A DNA stretch of 64,000 nt from an uncultured Lachnospiraceae bacterium (lineage in GTDB: Bacteria; Bacillota; Clostridia; Lachnospirales; Lachnospiraceae): the NCBI GenBank assembly GCA_947089905.1, contig CAMUMG010000005.1:116593-180592 (forward strand), given 5' to 3'. A model generated the notes under the pieces. It did not search any database and was not told the origin of the DNA. It saw only the letters and a list, made by a program, of their open reading frames with translations. Of this stretch, positions 1 through 9,567 are shown piece after piece (position 1 is the stretch's first letter; the number at the start of each line of letters is the position of its first letter). The position numbers and the translations under genes are program-made.

Positions 1-210
1 GGTTTTTTCTAACTCAGACTTTACTTCCTTTTGTACAGTAGATGCACTGATTAAAGTTTTCCCTACTGTATCATCAATAATCTGTGCATACATATGGGAA
101 TTGCTGCGGAATACAGCCAAACGTGGTCTTTGTGGAGTACCGGAAAAACGATTGCGTATTCTGTAGTGCTTTTTTCTACGAATTTCACTCTTACATTTCT
201 TACTAATCAT
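1..210 (-). CDS. rplR: 50S ribosomal protein L18, 3' part cut by the window edge
   Basis: L18 binds 5S rRNA in the large subunit. The ATG at 210-208 opens a reading frame that runs off the window start after 70 codons. It begins [10 protein letters not shown] and contains the L18 hallmarks [10 protein letters not shown] and YAQIIDD. A GGAGG sits about 10 nt upstream (220-226 on the plus strand). It follows rplF by 18 nt in the spc part of the S10-spc operon. Only the N-terminal half is visible; the rest lies outside. Confidence 0.95.
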   Translation of the reverse strand, partial: MISKKCKSEIRRKKHYRIRNRFSGTPQRPRLAVFRSNSHMYAQIIDDTVGKTLISASTVQKEVKSELEKT

Positions 211-228
211 TGTCTTTCACGCCTCCTT

Positions 229-771
229 TTACTTCTTACCAGTCTTACCAACTTTGCGTCGAATTACTTCATCGACATATTTAATTCCTTTACCCTTATA
301 AGGCTCTGGTCTTCTCTTATTACGAATTTCAGCCGCATATTGGCCAACTTTTTCTTTATCTATACCCTTCACGGTAATTTTATTTTGTCCATCTAAAATC
401 GTTTCAATTCCTTCTGGATCTGTCATAACTACCGGATGAGAATATCCCAATGTCAGTGTAAGTTCCTTACCAGATTTAGCTGCTCTGTAGCCAACACCAT
501 TTATTTCCAAGACTTTCTCATAGCCAGAGGTAACACCTGTAACCATATTTGAGATTAAAGTTCTTGTCAAACCATGTAAGGACTTCATTTTCTTTAAATC
601 ATTCGGACGGCTTACTACTACTTCACCGTTTTCCATCTTAATTTCTAATTCAGCAGGCAATACTCTCTCGAGTGTACCCTTAGGACCTTTTACAGTCACT
701 TTATTATTTTCTGCAATATCAACAGTTACACCTGCTGGCACTGCGATTGGCATTCTACCTATACGTGACAT
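229..771 (-). CDS. rplF: 50S ribosomal protein L6
   Basis: L6 (180 aa, normal length) is a large-subunit protein near the factor-binding site. It starts [15 protein letters not shown] and has the conserved C-terminal signature [16 protein letters not shown] around residues 150-165. It lies between rpsH (122 nt upstream) and rplR in the spc gene order. The upstream spacer can form short hairpins (for example GAAAAG/CTTTTC and GACAG/CTGTC) but contains no gene. Identification is secure. Confidence 0.98.
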   Translation of the reverse strand: MSRIGRMPIAVPAGVTVDIAENNKVTVKGPKGTLERVLPAELEIKMENGEVVVSRPNDLKKMKSLHGLTRTLISNMVTGVTSGYEKVLEINGVGYRAAKSGKELTLTLGYSHPVVMTDPEGIETILDGQNKITVKGIDKEKVGQYAAEIRNKRRPEPYKGKGIKYVDEVIRRKVGKTGKK

Positions 772-893
772 GCCCGTACCTCCTTAACCTCTTTTAGCAA
801 TTTTGACAGCACTGTCGCTATCCCCGTAGAAAAGAGTATCTAATGGGCAAGGATTAACCCGAAAAGACTTCTTTTCCGTGAAACGAAATAGTT

Positions 894-1295
894 TTACCAA
901 ACAAATGCTAATATTTCACCGCCGACATTTAATTTTCTTGCTTCTTTGTCGGTCATAACACCTTTATTTGTGGAAATGATTGCAGTTCCTAAACCACCGA
1001 GTACCTTTGGAAGATCTTCTGCATTGGCATATACTCTAAGTCCTGGTTTACTGATTCTCTTTAAACCGGTAATTACTTTTACATTTTTATCTTTTCCATA
1101 CTTCAAGCTCATATGAATTGTTTTAAAGCTTGCAACTTCTTCTATTTCATAACTTTTAATGTAACCTTCCTTTAAGAGAATATCTGCGATTGCAATCTTC
1201 ATCTTGGAAGCAGGAATATCTACAGTATCATGTTTCGCAGTATTTGCATTACGAATTCTTGTAAGCATATCTGCAATTGGATCGCTCATTGTCAT
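894..1295 (-). CDS. rpsH: 30S ribosomal protein S8
   Basis: S8 (133 aa) is a primary 16S rRNA binder needed for assembly of the small-subunit platform. In E. coli it is also the translational repressor of the spc operon; whether it is here is not known. The N-terminus [16 protein letters not shown] and the C-terminus GGEILAFVW are diagnostic. A GAGGAGG lies 8 nt before the ATG at 1295. It sits 20 nt downstream of rpsZ and is transcribed with it. Confidence 0.98.
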   Translation of the reverse strand: MTMSDPIADMLTRIRNANTAKHDTVDIPASKMKIAIADILLKEGYIKSYEIEEVASFKTIHMSLKYGKDKNVKVITGLKRISKPGLRVYANAEDLPKVLGGLGTAIISTNKGVMTDKEARKLNVGGEILAFVW

Positions 1296-1315
1296 CGAAT
1301 TTGCCTCCTCTCTAA

Positions 1316-1501
1316 TTACCAGCTTGCCTTTTTCACACCCGGTATCTGTCCCTTGTATGCTAACTCACGGAAGCAGATTCTGCAAATTCCGTATTTTCTC
1401 AAGTAAGCATGTGGACGTCCGCAGATTTTGCAACGGTTATATTCTCTTGTAGAGAATTTCTGTGGACGACTCTGTTTAATCTTCATAGACGTTTTAGCCA
1501 T
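1316..1501 (-). CDS. rpsZ: 30S ribosomal protein S14, zinc-binding (type Z)
   Basis: Short 61-aa S14 of the zinc-containing (C+) class. Two Cys pairs are visible, C24-x2-C27 and C40-x2-C43, forming the zinc ribbon; the C-terminus [11 protein letters not shown] is conserved in this class. Many Firmicutes also keep a zinc-free paralogue for zinc starvation, not seen in this window. It is located between rplE and rpsH with 15-20 nt gaps, so it is cotranscribed. Confidence 0.97.
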   Translation of the reverse strand: MAKTSMKIKQSRPQKFSTREYNRCKICGRPHAYLRKYGICRICFRELAYKGQIPGVKKASW

Positions 1502-1516
1502 TGATTTTCCTCCTTA

Positions 1517-2056
1517 CTATTTGCTGAATGGCATACCAAACAGTGCTAACAGTTCACGGGCCTCTTCATCCGTTTTGGATGTGGTTACAAAAATGATATC
1601 CATTCCTCTTACCTTATCCACCTTATCATACTCGATTTCAGGGAAAATTAACTGCTCCTTAATTCCAAGGGCATAGTTTCCTCTTCCATCGAAAGCGTTC
1701 GGATTTACACCTCTGAAGTCACGTACACGAGGCAGGGCTAAATTGATTAAACGGTCTGCAAACTCATACATCTTATTTCCTCTTAAAGTCACTTTGCAGC
1801 CGATGGCAATTCCTTCTCTGATTTTGAAATTTGCTACGGATTTTTTTGCCTTTGTGGAAACTGGCTTTTGTCCTGCGATAATTTCCATATCTTTCATGGC
1901 AGTTTCTAAAGCTTTTGCATTTTCCTTTGCTTCGCCAACACCCATGTTGATTACTATTTTCTCAAGCTTTGGAATCTGCATTACGTTTTTATAACCAAAC
2001 TTTTTCTGCATAGCTGGAGCAATTTCATTAAGATAAGTTTCTTTTAAACGTGTCAA
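1517..2056 (-). CDS. rplE: 50S ribosomal protein L5
   Basis: L5 (179 aa) binds 5S rRNA and contacts P-site tRNA. Conserved segments include [19 protein letters not shown] (residues 25-43) and [17 protein letters not shown] (113-129), with the C-terminal [12 protein letters not shown]. Length is standard. It is preceded by rplX (23 nt gap) and followed by rpsZ, as expected for the spc operon. Confidence 0.98.
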   Translation of the reverse strand: MTRLKETYLNEIAPAMQKKFGYKNVMQIPKLEKIVINMGVGEAKENAKALETAMKDMEIIAGQKPVSTKAKKSVANFKIREGIAIGCKVTLRGNKMYEFADRLINLALPRVRDFRGVNPNAFDGRGNYALGIKEQLIFPEIEYDKVDKVRGMDIIFVTTSKTDEEARELLALFGMPFSK

Positions 2057-2079
2057 CTTGAATGACCTCCTCTCTTTAT

Positions 2080-2397
2080 TTAGTCGATAACGTCGCCTGT
2101 CGATTTTGCAACACGAACTTTTTTCTTTCCGTTCTTTCCATCTACTGTGGTAAATCCAATTCTAGTTGGCTTTCCCTTATGAACATACATTACATTAGAA
2201 ACATCCATTGCAGCCTCTTGATGAACAATTCCGCCCTTTGGATTTTGCTGTGTTGCTTTGCTATGCTTCGTTATAAGATTAACTCCCTCAACGACTACTT
2301 TACCTTCTTTTATAGAGAGTACTTTGCCTTCTTTACCTTTATCTTTTCCAGTGATAACCTTTACTGTATCACCTTTTTTTATTTTAAGCATTGCCAT
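2080..2397 (-). CDS. rplX: 50S ribosomal protein L24
   Basis: L24 (105 aa) is an early assembly protein. It opens with the KOW motif, [24 protein letters not shown], followed by [10 protein letters not shown], typical of bacterial L24. GGAGGTGGGCG precedes the ATG at 2397. The frame could also start at Met3 two codons later; the first ATG has the better spacing. It lies 14 nt after rplN. Confidence 0.97.
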   Translation of the reverse strand: MAMLKIKKGDTVKVITGKDKGKEGKVLSIKEGKVVVEGVNLITKHSKATQQNPKGGIVHQEAAMDVSNVMYVHKGKPTRIGFTTVDGKNGKKKVRVAKSTGDVID

Positions 2398-2411
2398 TTT
2401 CGCCCACCTCC

Positions 2412-2780
2412 TTATAATACTTCAGGAGCTAAAGAAACAATTTTCATAAACTGTTTCTCTCTTAACTCTCTGGCAACTGGTCCAAAAATACGAGTCCCTC
2501 TTGGATTCTTATCGTCTTTAATAATGACTGCTGCATTTTCATCAAATTTAATATAAGAACCATCTTTACGACGTGCTCCCTTGACGGTGCGAACTACTAC
2601 TGCCTTTACAACGTCACCTTTCTTTACAACACCGCCTGGTGTTGCATCTTTTACAGAAGCAACGATTATATCACCGATATTGGCATATCTTCTGGTTGAA
2701 CCGCCCATGACCCGGATGCAGAGTAATTCTTTCGCACCTGTATTGTCGGCAACCTTCAGTCTGGTTTCTGTCTGTATCAT
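2412..2780 (-). CDS. rplN: 50S ribosomal protein L14
   Basis: L14 (122 aa, the usual length) forms part of the subunit interface. It begins [20 protein letters not shown] and contains [15 protein letters not shown] and the C-terminal [14 protein letters not shown] signature. Gap to rpsQ is 42 nt. Secure identification from sequence and gene order. Confidence 0.98.
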   Translation of the reverse strand: MIQTETRLKVADNTGAKELLCIRVMGGSTRRYANIGDIIVASVKDATPGGVVKKGDVVKAVVVRTVKGARRKDGSYIKFDENAAVIIKDDKNPRGTRIFGPVARELREKQFMKIVSLAPEVL

Positions 2781-2822
2781 GTTCGATACTCCTTTCTGAA
2801 TTTGCGTAAACGTTACGTCAAA

Positions 2823-3077
2823 TTACTTCGCCTTTTCTACAATCTCAACCAATCTCCATCTCTTATCTTTGGATAATGGTCTGGTTTCCATTACTTTTAC
2901 TCTATCTCCAATATGACATTCATTGTTCTCATCATGTGCTTTGAGTTTATAGGTTCTCTTTACGATTTTGTTGTACAGCGGATGTTTTACGTTATCAATG
3001 ACTGCTACAACGATTGTCTTATCCATCTTGTCACTGACTACCTTACCGGTACGTGTCTTTCTCAGATTTCTTGCCAC
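2823..3077 (-). CDS. rpsQ: 30S ribosomal protein S17
   Basis: S17 (84 aa) is a primary 16S rRNA-binding OB-fold protein. Conserved [16 protein letters not shown] (residues 11-26) and [22 protein letters not shown] (48-69) are visible. It is spaced 29 nt from rpmC upstream and 42 nt from rplN downstream, in the canonical order. Confidence 0.97.
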   Translation of the reverse strand: MARNLRKTRTGKVVSDKMDKTIVVAVIDNVKHPLYNKIVKRTYKLKAHDENNECHIGDRVKVMETRPLSKDKRWRLVEIVEKAK

Positions 3078-3106
3078 GGCAAATACTCCTTTCTAAACCC
3101 TCCGGC

Positions 3107-3307
3107 TTAATTCTTCTGCTGTGAAATCACAGTTTGAATTCTTGCGATATTTTTTCTGACTTCCTTAATTCTGCTTGTATTATCAAGCTGGTTCGTTGCG
3201 TTCTGGAATCTTAAATTAAACAGTTCCTTCTTAGCAGCTACTAATGCTTCGTTTAATTCTGCAGCGGATTTCTTTCTTAAATCTTCTACATAGTTACTCG
3301 TTTTCAC
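3107..3307 (-). CDS. rpmC: 50S ribosomal protein L29, GTG start
   Basis: L29 (66 aa) lies at the polypeptide exit and helps dock SRP and trigger factor. The frame stays open upstream, but only the GTG at 3307 fits: GGAGG ends 8 nt before it and the product then starts [20 protein letters not shown], as in the family. The GTG start overlaps the end of rplP by 14 nt, so the two are probably translationally coupled. The C-terminus [13 protein letters not shown] closes a normal-length protein. Confidence 0.95.
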   Translation of the reverse strand: MKTSNYVEDLRKKSAAELNEALVAAKKELFNLRFQNATNQLDNTSRIKEVRKNIARIQTVISQQKN

Positions 3308-3734
3308 TGCCCGCACCTCCTTCTTGATCTGCACGAGAAATAATCTTGCATTTAACCGGCAGCTTATGAGAAGCAAGACGGAGAGCTTCTTTTGCTGCAT
3401 CTTCTGGAACGCCGGAAATTTCAAACAGAACACGACCCGGCTTTACTACTGCTACCCAATATTCCAAAGAACCTTTTCCAGAACCCATACGAGTTTCTGC
3501 TGGCTTTGCAGTAACTGGCTTGTCTGGGAATATTTTGATCCAAACCTGACCGCCACGCTTAATATAACGTGTCATAGCAATACGTGCTGCTTCGATCTGA
3601 TTTGACTTAATCCAAGCTGGCTCTACAGCTACAATGCCGTACTCGCCGTTTGTAATTTTATTACCTCTCATCGCCTTGCCTGCCATACTACCACGGAACT
3701 GCTTGCGATGTTTTACTCTTTTCGGCATTAACAT
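3294..3734 (-). CDS. rplP: 50S ribosomal protein L16
   Basis: L16 (146 aa) sits near the A-site tRNA elbow. It starts [17 protein letters not shown] and carries [22 protein letters not shown] and the [19 protein letters not shown] motif, the conserved PTC-side loop. Its ATG overlaps the TAA of rpsC by one base (TAATG), with GGGAGAGA lying inside the rpsC end, which indicates translational coupling. Confidence 0.98.
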   Translation of the reverse strand: MLMPKRVKHRKQFRGSMAGKAMRGNKITNGEYGIVAVEPAWIKSNQIEAARIAMTRYIKRGGQVWIKIFPDKPVTAKPAETRMGSGKGSLEYWVAVVKPGRVLFEISGVPEDAAKEALRLASHKLPVKCKIISRADQEGGAGSENE

Positions 3735-4393
3735 TATTTATCTCTCCCTTCCTTTTTTGTTGCTTTTGTTGGAAGAACTTCACCATGATAAACCCAAACT
3801 TTTACGCCGATCTTACCATAGGTGGTATCTGCTTCTGCAAATCCGTAATCGATATCTGCACGAAGAGTTTGAAGCGGAATGGTTCCCTCACTGTAGAACT
3901 CAGTACGTGCCATATCTGCACCACCAAGACGACCAGATACAGAAGTCTTAATTCCCTTTGCACCTGCTTTCATAGTTCTTGACATACAAGACTTCATAGC
4001 ACGGCGGAATGAAATACGATTCTCTAACTGAGTTGCAATATTTTCTGCAACAAGTTGAGCATTGACATCCGGTTTCTTAATCTCTTTAATTTCAAGATTT
4101 AACTTTTTATCAGTAAACTTTTGCACTTCTTCTTTTAACTTTTCAATTCCAGCACCCGCTTTACCAATTACTACACCTGGCTTTGAAGTGTGGATAATAA
4201 TTTTTAATTTATCTGAAGCACGCTCGATTTCCATTTTTGCAATACCTGCAAGATGTAATCTCTTCTTTAAAAAGGATCTGATATTATAATCTTCTACTAA
4301 GTTATCTGCAAAATCAGCTTCCGCATACCATCTTGAGTCCCAATCATTAATAATTCCGACTCTTAAGCCATGAGGATTAACTTTCTGTCCCAT
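3734..4393 (-). CDS. rpsC: 30S ribosomal protein S3
   Basis: S3 (219 aa) helps form the mRNA entry channel. It starts [24 protein letters not shown], has the KH-domain [14 protein letters not shown] (residues 77-90) and the C-terminal [18 protein letters not shown] (around 153-170). It is located between rplV and rplP; the stop codon overlaps the rplP start by one base. Secure. Confidence 0.98.
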   Translation of the reverse strand: MGQKVNPHGLRVGIINDWDSRWYAEADFADNLVEDYNIRSFLKKRLHLAGIAKMEIERASDKLKIIIHTSKPGVVIGKAGAGIEKLKEEVQKFTDKKLNLEIKEIKKPDVNAQLVAENIATQLENRISFRRAMKSCMSRTMKAGAKGIKTSVSGRLGGADMARTEFYSEGTIPLQTLRADIDYGFAEADTTYGKIGVKVWVYHGEVLPTKATKKEGRDK

Positions 4394-4404
4394 GATTTTC
4401 CTCC

Positions 4405-4794
4405 TTATCTTTCATTCAATACGATTGTAATGTGGCTTGTTCTCTTTAAAATCTTATATGCTCTTCCCTGTGCCCTAGGTCTGATTCTCTTCATTGTTGG
4501 TGCATTGTTTGCGTAGCACTCTGCAATATAAAGTTTTGACGAGTCTAAGCCATTATTATTCTCCGCATTGGCGATTGCTGATTTTAATAACTTCTCTATT
4601 AATGTAGAAGCATATCTTGGATTATATGCTAAAATACCAAGTGCTGTCTGTACATCCTTGCCTCTGATTGCATCAAGAACGAAACAAGCTTTTTGAGTGG
4701 AAACTCTAGCAAAAGATAATTTTGCAGATGGTCTAGTATCCTTTGTCTTCTCATTTCTTTCTCTTTTAATCTGGGATCTATGTCCTTTTGCCAT
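4405..4794 (-). CDS. rplV: 50S ribosomal protein L22
   Basis: L22 (129 aa) lines the peptide exit tunnel; its beta-hairpin near residues 85-105 includes [21 protein letters not shown], the site where macrolide-resistance changes occur in other species. Nothing unusual is seen in that loop. A 105-nt spacer rich in short repeats separates it from rpsS, longer than most gaps in this operon. Confidence 0.97.
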   Translation of the reverse strand: MAKGHRSQIKRERNEKTKDTRPSAKLSFARVSTQKACFVLDAIRGKDVQTALGILAYNPRYASTLIEKLLKSAIANAENNNGLDSSKLYIAECYANNAPTMKRIRPRAQGRAYKILKRTSHITIVLNER

Positions 4795-4899
4795 GGATGT
4801 GACCTCCTTTCAAATGTTAACGGTTCTCCGTTATTATAACTTCCTGCACCTTGGTGCTACACTTTCTTTGTGCTACACCTTTGGTGCTTCAAACTTTTA
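4795..4899 (-). repeat. Repeat-containing spacer between rpsS and rplV
   Basis: On the minus strand this 105-nt spacer carries three related GTAGCACCAAGGTG-like units (AGCACCAAAGGTG, AGCACAAAGAAAGTG, AGCACCAAGGTG), each able to form a CACC/GGTG mini-hairpin, then an ACGG-AGAA-CCGT tetraloop hairpin shortly before the rplV ribosome-binding site. No reading frame of note is present. The function is unknown; it may set processing or translation of the rplV half of the mRNA. Confidence 0.5.
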
Positions 4900-5181
4900 T
4901 TAGCGTTTTGCTGCCTTCTTCTCATCTTTTCCATGTCCACGATAAGTTCTTGTTGCAACAAACTCACCTAATTTATGTCCTACCATATCTTCTGTTATAT
5001 AAACTGGAACGTGTTTTCTTCCATCATGAACAGCGATTGTATGGGATACCATCTGTGGGAATATTGTAGACCGACGTGACCATGTTTTAATAACAGCTTT
5101 ATCACCAGATTGATTCATCTGGTCAACTTTCTTTAATAAATGGTCATCAGCAAATGGTCCTTTTTTTAATGAACGTGCCAT
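4900..5181 (-). CDS. rpsS: 30S ribosomal protein S19
   Basis: S19 (93 aa) sits in the small-subunit head and contacts S13. Begins [20 protein letters not shown], with [28 protein letters not shown] (residues 33-60) and [16 protein letters not shown], all diagnostic. It follows rplB by 21 nt. Secure identification. Confidence 0.98.
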   Translation of the reverse strand: MARSLKKGPFADDHLLKKVDQMNQSGDKAVIKTWSRRSTIFPQMVSHTIAVHDGRKHVPVYITEDMVGHKLGEFVATRTYRGHGKDEKKAAKR

Positions 5182-5202
5182 ATAGGTTTAACCTCCTTAT
5201 AC

Positions 5203-6048
5203 TTACTTCGTCAATGCCTTACCATCTCTTCTTCTTATGATCAGCTTATTCGACTGTTTATTCTTTTTACGTGTCTTTAAACCGAGTGCAGGCTTACCCC
5301 AAGGAGTTACCGGTCCCGGACGTCCAATACCAGTCTTACCTTCACCGCCTCCATGTGGATGGTCATTCGGATTCATAACCGAACCACGAACAGTAGGACG
5401 AATTCCCATATGACGTTTCCGTCCAGCTTTACCGATGTTTACTAACTCATGTTCAATGTTTCCAACCTGTCCGATGGTTGCACGGCAGATGATTGGAACC
5501 ATTCTCATCTCTCCTGATGGAAGACGAAGTGTTGCATACTTGCCTTCCTTTGCCATTAACTGAGCGGCATTTCCGGCGGAACGAACTAACTGACCGCCCT
5601 TTCCAGGATATAATTCAATATTGTGAATTTCAGAACCAATTGGAATGTTTTGAAGTGGTAGACAATTTCCTACTCTTACTTCTGCATTTTCTCCATTCAT
5701 AACGGTCTGTCCAACACTTAATCCATTCGGTGCAAGAATATAGGACTTTACACCGTCTGCATAGCAGATCAAAGCGATATTGGCTGTTCTGTTTGGATCG
5801 TATTCAATAGTCAATACCTTTGCAGGAATTCCATCTTTTCTTCTCTTAAAATCAATGATTCTATATTTTCTTCTTGAGCCACCGCCTTGATGTCTTACTG
5901 TAATTTTTCCCTGATTGTTACGACCAGCGTGTTTCTTTAAAGATTCTACTAAGGATTTCTCAGGAGTCTTTGCTGTGATTTCAGCGAAATCAGAGCTGGT
6001 CATATGTCTTCTGGAAGGCGTATATGGGCTGTACGTTTTAATTCCCAT
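5203..6048 (-). CDS. rplB: 50S ribosomal protein L2
   Basis: L2 (281 aa) is needed for subunit association and peptidyl transferase assembly. It contains [17 protein letters not shown], the LPSGEMRMV segment, and the C-terminal [18 protein letters not shown] loop with the conserved histidine in PHGGG, followed by [16 protein letters not shown] 126-nt spacer separates it from rplW; no gene is seen there. Confidence 0.98.
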   Translation of the reverse strand: MGIKTYSPYTPSRRHMTSSDFAEITAKTPEKSLVESLKKHAGRNNQGKITVRHQGGGSRRKYRIIDFKRRKDGIPAKVLTIEYDPNRTANIALICYADGVKSYILAPNGLSVGQTVMNGENAEVRVGNCLPLQNIPIGSEIHNIELYPGKGGQLVRSAGNAAQLMAKEGKYATLRLPSGEMRMVPIICRATIGQVGNIEHELVNIGKAGRKRHMGIRPTVRGSVMNPNDHPHGGGEGKTGIGRPGPVTPWGKPALGLKTRKKNKQSNKLIIRRRDGKALTK

Positions 6049-6174
6049 GTCACTAACTGCTACTAAAATGCTAATATATCATCAAAGTAGCTTTTCCTTT
6101 CTTAAATTTTTTGCTCTTGGCTTTCAAGATTTCCTATAATCTAGGGCAGATTGCCCTGTTTCCTTAGCTTTATT

Positions 6175-6474
6175 TTACAGACCGGAGAAAATTTCGATAT
6201 CCTGACTGTCTGCAGTCAGCTGAACGATTGCTTTCTTTACCTTTGCAGTTTTTCCAACTGTATAGCCACGTCTGCGATTCTTGCCATTTAAATTCATTGT
6301 GTTTACACTCTTTACCTTTGTACCTGCAAACATCTTTTCTACTGCTTCTTTGATCTGATTCTTGGTTGCATCTGGATGTACCGAAAATGTGTATTTCTTT
6401 TCGCTCATAGCACTCATACTCTTCTCAGTAACGATTGGTTTCAAGATCACATCATAATACTTTAAGTCTGCCAT
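6175..6474 (-). CDS. rplW: 50S ribosomal protein L23
   Basis: L23 (99 aa) is the main docking site for trigger factor and SRP at the exit tunnel. It starts MADLKYYDVILKPIVTEKS and contains YTFSVHPDATKNQIKEAVEKMF, the family core. The start ATG overlaps the stop of rplD by one base (coordinates meet at 6474), so coupled translation is likely. Confidence 0.97.
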   Translation of the reverse strand: MADLKYYDVILKPIVTEKSMSAMSEKKYTFSVHPDATKNQIKEAVEKMFAGTKVKSVNTMNLNGKNRRRGYTVGKTAKVKKAIVQLTADSQDIEIFSGL

Positions 6475-7094
6475 TATGCGTACACCTCCTCGATCTGTGC
6501 AACTGCATCCTTGGTAATTACTAAAGTGTCATACTTTAAAATATCATATACATTAATTGTATTAAACAGTGCTGTTCTCACTGTCGGAATATTTCTAGCA
6601 GAAAGAATCACCTTATCATCTTTTTTATCTAATACAATCAATGCCTTTCCTATTTTAAGAGCATCCAACATTGCCTGTACTTTTTTGGTCTTAATCTCAT
6701 CTAAACTGATTTCGTCCATCACATAAATTTTATTTTCAGAAACTCTGGAAGTCAACGCTGATTTTACCGCCGCCGATTTTTCCTTACGGTTCATCTTAAA
6801 GGAATAATCTCTTGGCTTTGGAGCAAATACAACGCCGCCGCCTTTCCACTGTGGAGCTCGGATAGAACCCTGTCTTGCATGACCAGTTCCCTTTTGTCTC
6901 CAAGGCTTTCTTCCGCCGCCGTTTACTTCTGAACGTGTCTTTGCACTCTGTGTTCCCTGACGCTTATTTGCCAAATGACTTACAACCGCCATATGAACCA
7001 GATGTTCATTTATTTCTACTCCGAATACAGCATCATTTAACTCTATAGAGCCAACTTCTTTGCCTTCGATATTATAAACTTTCACACTTGCCAT
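6474..7094 (-). CDS. rplD: 50S ribosomal protein L4
   Basis: L4 (206 aa from this start) lines the exit tunnel and, in E. coli, represses its own S10 operon. Motifs: NKRQGTQSAKTRSEVNGGGRKPWRQKGTGHARQGS (residues 43-77). An in-frame ATG lies 9 nt upstream (7103), but GGAGG abuts it directly; the ATG at 7094 has the GGAGG 9 nt away and gives MASVKVYNIEGKEV, so it is preferred. Confidence 0.95.
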   Translation of the reverse strand: MASVKVYNIEGKEVGSIELNDAVFGVEINEHLVHMAVVSHLANKRQGTQSAKTRSEVNGGGRKPWRQKGTGHARQGSIRAPQWKGGGVVFAPKPRDYSFKMNRKEKSAAVKSALTSRVSENKIYVMDEISLDEIKTKKVQAMLDALKIGKALIVLDKKDDKVILSARNIPTVRTALFNTINVYDILKYDTLVITKDAVAQIEEVYA

Positions 7095-7124
7095 TTCAGT
7101 CATCCTCCTTTCTTAAAGTGTTCC

Positions 7125-7760
7125 TTATTTCCCAGCTTTTACTGTGTTTTTAAGCATTACTAATGACTTCTTTGGTCCAGGAACTGCACCCTTTACTAAA
7201 ATCAGATTGTTCTCTGCATCTACACGGACAATTTCAAGATTTTGTACTGTTACTCTAACATGTCCCATATGTCCTGGCATCGTCTTGCCTTTGAATACAC
7301 GACCCGGAGTTGTAGCTGGTCCATTTGAACCTGCATGTCTGTGATACTTTGAACCATGCTTCATTGGTCCTCTTGATAACCCATGACGCTTGATTGCACC
7401 CTGAAATCCTTTTCCTTTTGAAACACCAGTAACATCCACTTTGTCTCCTGCTGAGAAAACATCTGCCTTAATTTCCTGACCTACAGAATAATCTGCAGCA
7501 TTATCGAAACGGAACTCTCTAAGAAATCTCTTAACCGTGACACCGGCTTTTGCAAACTGTCCTTTTTTTGGCTTATTTACAAGTCTTTCACGGATTTCAC
7601 CAAAGCCTACTTGTATTGCATTATAATCATCATTTTCTTTTGTCTTTATCTGAGTTACAACACAAGGTCCTGCCTGTAAAACCGTTACTGGAGTCAATGT
7701 TCCATCATTCCCAAAGATCTGCGTCATGCCGATCTTAGTTGCCAAAATAGCTTTCTTCAT
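7125..7760 (-). CDS. rplC: 50S ribosomal protein L3
   Basis: L3 (211 aa) reaches the peptidyl transferase centre. It starts [20 protein letters not shown] and includes [34 protein letters not shown] (residues 114-147) and [13 protein letters not shown]. The 93-nt gap to rpsJ holds two perfect 7-bp hairpins described separately. Confidence 0.98.
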   Translation of the reverse strand: MKKAILATKIGMTQIFGNDGTLTPVTVLQAGPCVVTQIKTKENDDYNAIQVGFGEIRERLVNKPKKGQFAKAGVTVKRFLREFRFDNAADYSVGQEIKADVFSAGDKVDVTGVSKGKGFQGAIKRHGLSRGPMKHGSKYHRHAGSNGPATTPGRVFKGKTMPGHMGHVRVTVQNLEIVRVDAENNLILVKGAVPGPKKSLVMLKNTVKAGK

Positions 7761-7787
7761 GTTTCTACCTCCTATTCATCTACAGCG

Positions 7788-7831
7788 GTTCGAATTCCTT
7801 CGAACATCCTAGACGGTTTATATCATAAACC
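7788..7831 (-). promoter_or_regulatory. Two hairpins between rpsJ and rplC
   Basis: GTTCGAA-TTCC-TTCGAAC (7788-7805) and GGTTTAT-ATC-ATAAACC (7815-7831) are perfect inverted repeats with 7-bp stems and tiny loops, in the mRNA just upstream of the rplC ribosome-binding site. Neither is followed by a U-run on the minus strand, so they are not terminators. They could act in mRNA processing or translational control; that is inference. Confidence 0.55.
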
Positions 7832-7853
7832 ATAAGGATTATTTCCACTTTTT

Positions 7854-8171
7854 TTATTTTACTTTCATCTTAATATCGATATATACGCCAGCTGGCATCT
7901 CCAATCTGGAAAGTGCATCTACCGTCTTTTGAGTTGGTGCAATAATATCAATTAATCTTTTATGTGTCCTTTGTTCAAACTGCTCTCTGGAATCTTTATA
8001 TTTGTGAACTGCTCTTAAAATAGTCACAACTTCTTTCTTTGTTGGAAGCGGTACAGGTCCGCTCACCTTTGATCCGGTCTTTTTTACAGTTTCAATAATC
8101 TTTGAAGCTGATGAATCGATTAATTGATGATCATATGCTTTCAGCGTAATTCTCATTACTTGACTTGCCAT
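7854..8171 (-). CDS. rpsJ: 30S ribosomal protein S10
   Basis: S10 (105 aa) is a head protein of the small subunit and NusE in antitermination. The ATG at 8171 gives [19 protein letters not shown], with AAAAGGAGG 11 nt upstream. The frame extends further upstream without a fitting start. The conserved VRGPVPLP-like segment appears as [12 protein letters not shown] and the C-terminus as [14 protein letters not shown]. It is the first gene of the operon. Confidence 0.97.
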   Translation of the reverse strand: MASQVMRITLKAYDHQLIDSSASKIIETVKKTGSKVSGPVPLPTKKEVVTILRAVHKYKDSREQFEQRTHKRLIDIIAPTQKTVDALSRLEMPAGVYIDIKMKVK

Positions 8172-8466
8172 AAAAAAAGTCGCCTCCTTTTCGCACTTAA
8201 AAATCAGTACGACAAGCGGTGACTGTACACTCACCCGTGTGTTTCCTGACTGTCGGAATAAAACCGGAATTAATGCTCAATTCTCCGGCTGTCAATCGAC
8301 TTCATCCCGAAAAAGCCTTCCTGACACGGAATCTGTTTTCACAGAACTATTGTTTTGTACAGTGACTTGTCGCCAGTTTTTTATAACTTGACATTCGCTC
8401 CACGGAAAAACCTGTACTTAAAAAAGCACAGCAACCTCTCGCTTCCACGCTATCAACGTCACAACG
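8172..8466 (-). promoter_or_regulatory. Structured 5' leader of the S10 operon
   Basis: About 295 nt lie between the predicted transcription start (about 8466) and rpsJ. A long-range pairing is visible: CGACAAG+ACTGTAC (8210-8216, 8222-8228) is complementary to GTACAGT+CTTGTCG (8357-8363, 8366-8372), two 7-bp helices with an asymmetric internal loop enclosing about 128 nt. Inside lies a CCGGA/TCCGG-type hairpin (8264-8288). No reading frame of note is present. Such leaders often carry ribosomal-protein autoregulation; the ligand here is not known. Confidence 0.6.
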
Positions 8467-8472
8467 GGTATT

Positions 8473-8501
8473 ATTATATAATAGAACTTTTCTGTTTGCA
8501 A
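8473..8501 (-). promoter_or_regulatory. Promoter of the S10-spc operon
   Basis: On the minus strand: -35 TTGCAA (8501-8496), 17-nt spacer, -10 TATAAT (8478-8473), within an A/T-rich stretch with an A-tract upstream of the -35 (UP-element-like). It is the only strong promoter seen ahead of rpsJ. Confidence 0.8.
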
Positions 8502-8591
8502 GCTTTTTTTAAAGTTTTCTAAAAAAAAATGAAAATTCAGCAAAATGGATAAATTAAAGAAAGAAGAAGGGAAAAAAAGAAGACAAAATTG

Positions 8592-9470
8592 CTATAAATT
8601 TTTCCACCTTCCACTTGCTCCACATGGCAAGACGAGTCCGGTTGCTTTTACTGGAAGTCCAATTTCGTCTGCTTCTACTATTCCACCAAACCGCTTTTGT
8701 ACAGCAAGTCCCAACAGATATGCCAAAACTGCTGGCTGTAAACCAGTCGTATAAGAATTAATTAAGTAAAATAGTGGCTCTTTTTTTAATACCTTTGCAC
8801 AAAGTTCTACTAAAGAAAAAATCCCCTCTTCTATCTTCCAGATCTCTCCTTTTGGTCCACGTCCATAGGATGGTGGATCCATAATCACTGCGTCATAATA
8901 GTTCTCTCTTCGAATTTCTCGCTCTACAAACTTCTTGCAATCATCTACAATATATCTGATTTTTGCCTGATCTAATTTAGAAGCAGCTACATTTTCTTTC
9001 GCCCAAGTTACCATTCCTTTTGAAGCATCTACATGAGTAACAGCAGCTCCCGCCGCTGCCGCCGCTAAGGTTGCTCCGCCTGTGTAAGCAAATAAATTTA
9101 AAACCTTGATCTCCCTTTGTGGAGATTTCTCTTTTGCTTGTCTAATCGTTTCCATTATCCAATTCCAGTTGACTGCCTGCTCTGGGAATAATCCAGTATG
9201 CTTAAAATTAAATGGCTGTAAATGAAATTTAAGTTCTTGATAGGAAATCGTCCATTGTGCCGGCAAATCAATAAACTCCCACTCGCCGCCTCCCTTACTG
9301 CTTCTATGATAATGAGCATTATACTTTTTCCATCCGGGTTCTTTTTTTTGTGTATTCCAAATTACCTGCGGATCTGGTCGAATCAAAAGATAATCTCCCC
9401 AACGCTCTAATTTTTCTCCTTCTGAGGTATCTATGACTTCATATTCCTTCCATTTATCTGCCAGCCACAT
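8592..9470 (-). CDS. Class I SAM-dependent methyltransferase (RlmI/RlmK-like catalytic domain)
   Basis: 292-aa Rossmann-fold methyltransferase resembling the catalytic half of 23S rRNA methyltransferases of the RlmI/K group. It has the SAM-binding stretch VLNLFAYTGGATLAAAAAGA with acidic VDAS at the end of strand 2, and VIMDPPSYGRGPKGEIW, the DPPxY-type catalytic motif. There is no N-terminal PUA domain. The ATG at 9470 has GGAGGAG 9 nt upstream; a TTG six codons earlier overlaps that site and is unlikely. The RNA target is not evident. It is monocistronic, convergent with the S10 leader region. Confidence 0.8.
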   Translation of the reverse strand: MWLADKWKEYEVIDTSEGEKLERWGDYLLIRPDPQVIWNTQKKEPGWKKYNAHYHRSSKGGGEWEFIDLPAQWTISYQELKFHLQPFNFKHTGLFPEQAVNWNWIMETIRQAKEKSPQREIKVLNLFAYTGGATLAAAAAGAAVTHVDASKGMVTWAKENVAASKLDQAKIRYIVDDCKKFVEREIRRENYYDAVIMDPPSYGRGPKGEIWKIEEGIFSLVELCAKVLKKEPLFYLINSYTTGLQPAVLAYLLGLAVQKRFGGIVEADEIGLPVKATGLVLPCGASGRWKNL

Positions 9471-9567
9471 TATATATAGCTCCTCCAATTTCTGTATTAT
9501 ATTATTTCAGTATCATCATAGCAGGAGCAAACAACAAAATCAAGAAAATTTCTTATCATTTTTTAAC

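Noticed and set aside
94..396. 100-aa plus-strand open frame across rplR and rplF
   Set aside because: It is the antisense shadow of the ribosomal genes; rich in Leu/Phe/Ser runs, no ribosome-binding site and no family resemblance.
2062..2556. 164-aa plus-strand open frame across rplX and rplN
   Set aside because: Antisense to two certain ribosomal genes and without a ribosome-binding site.
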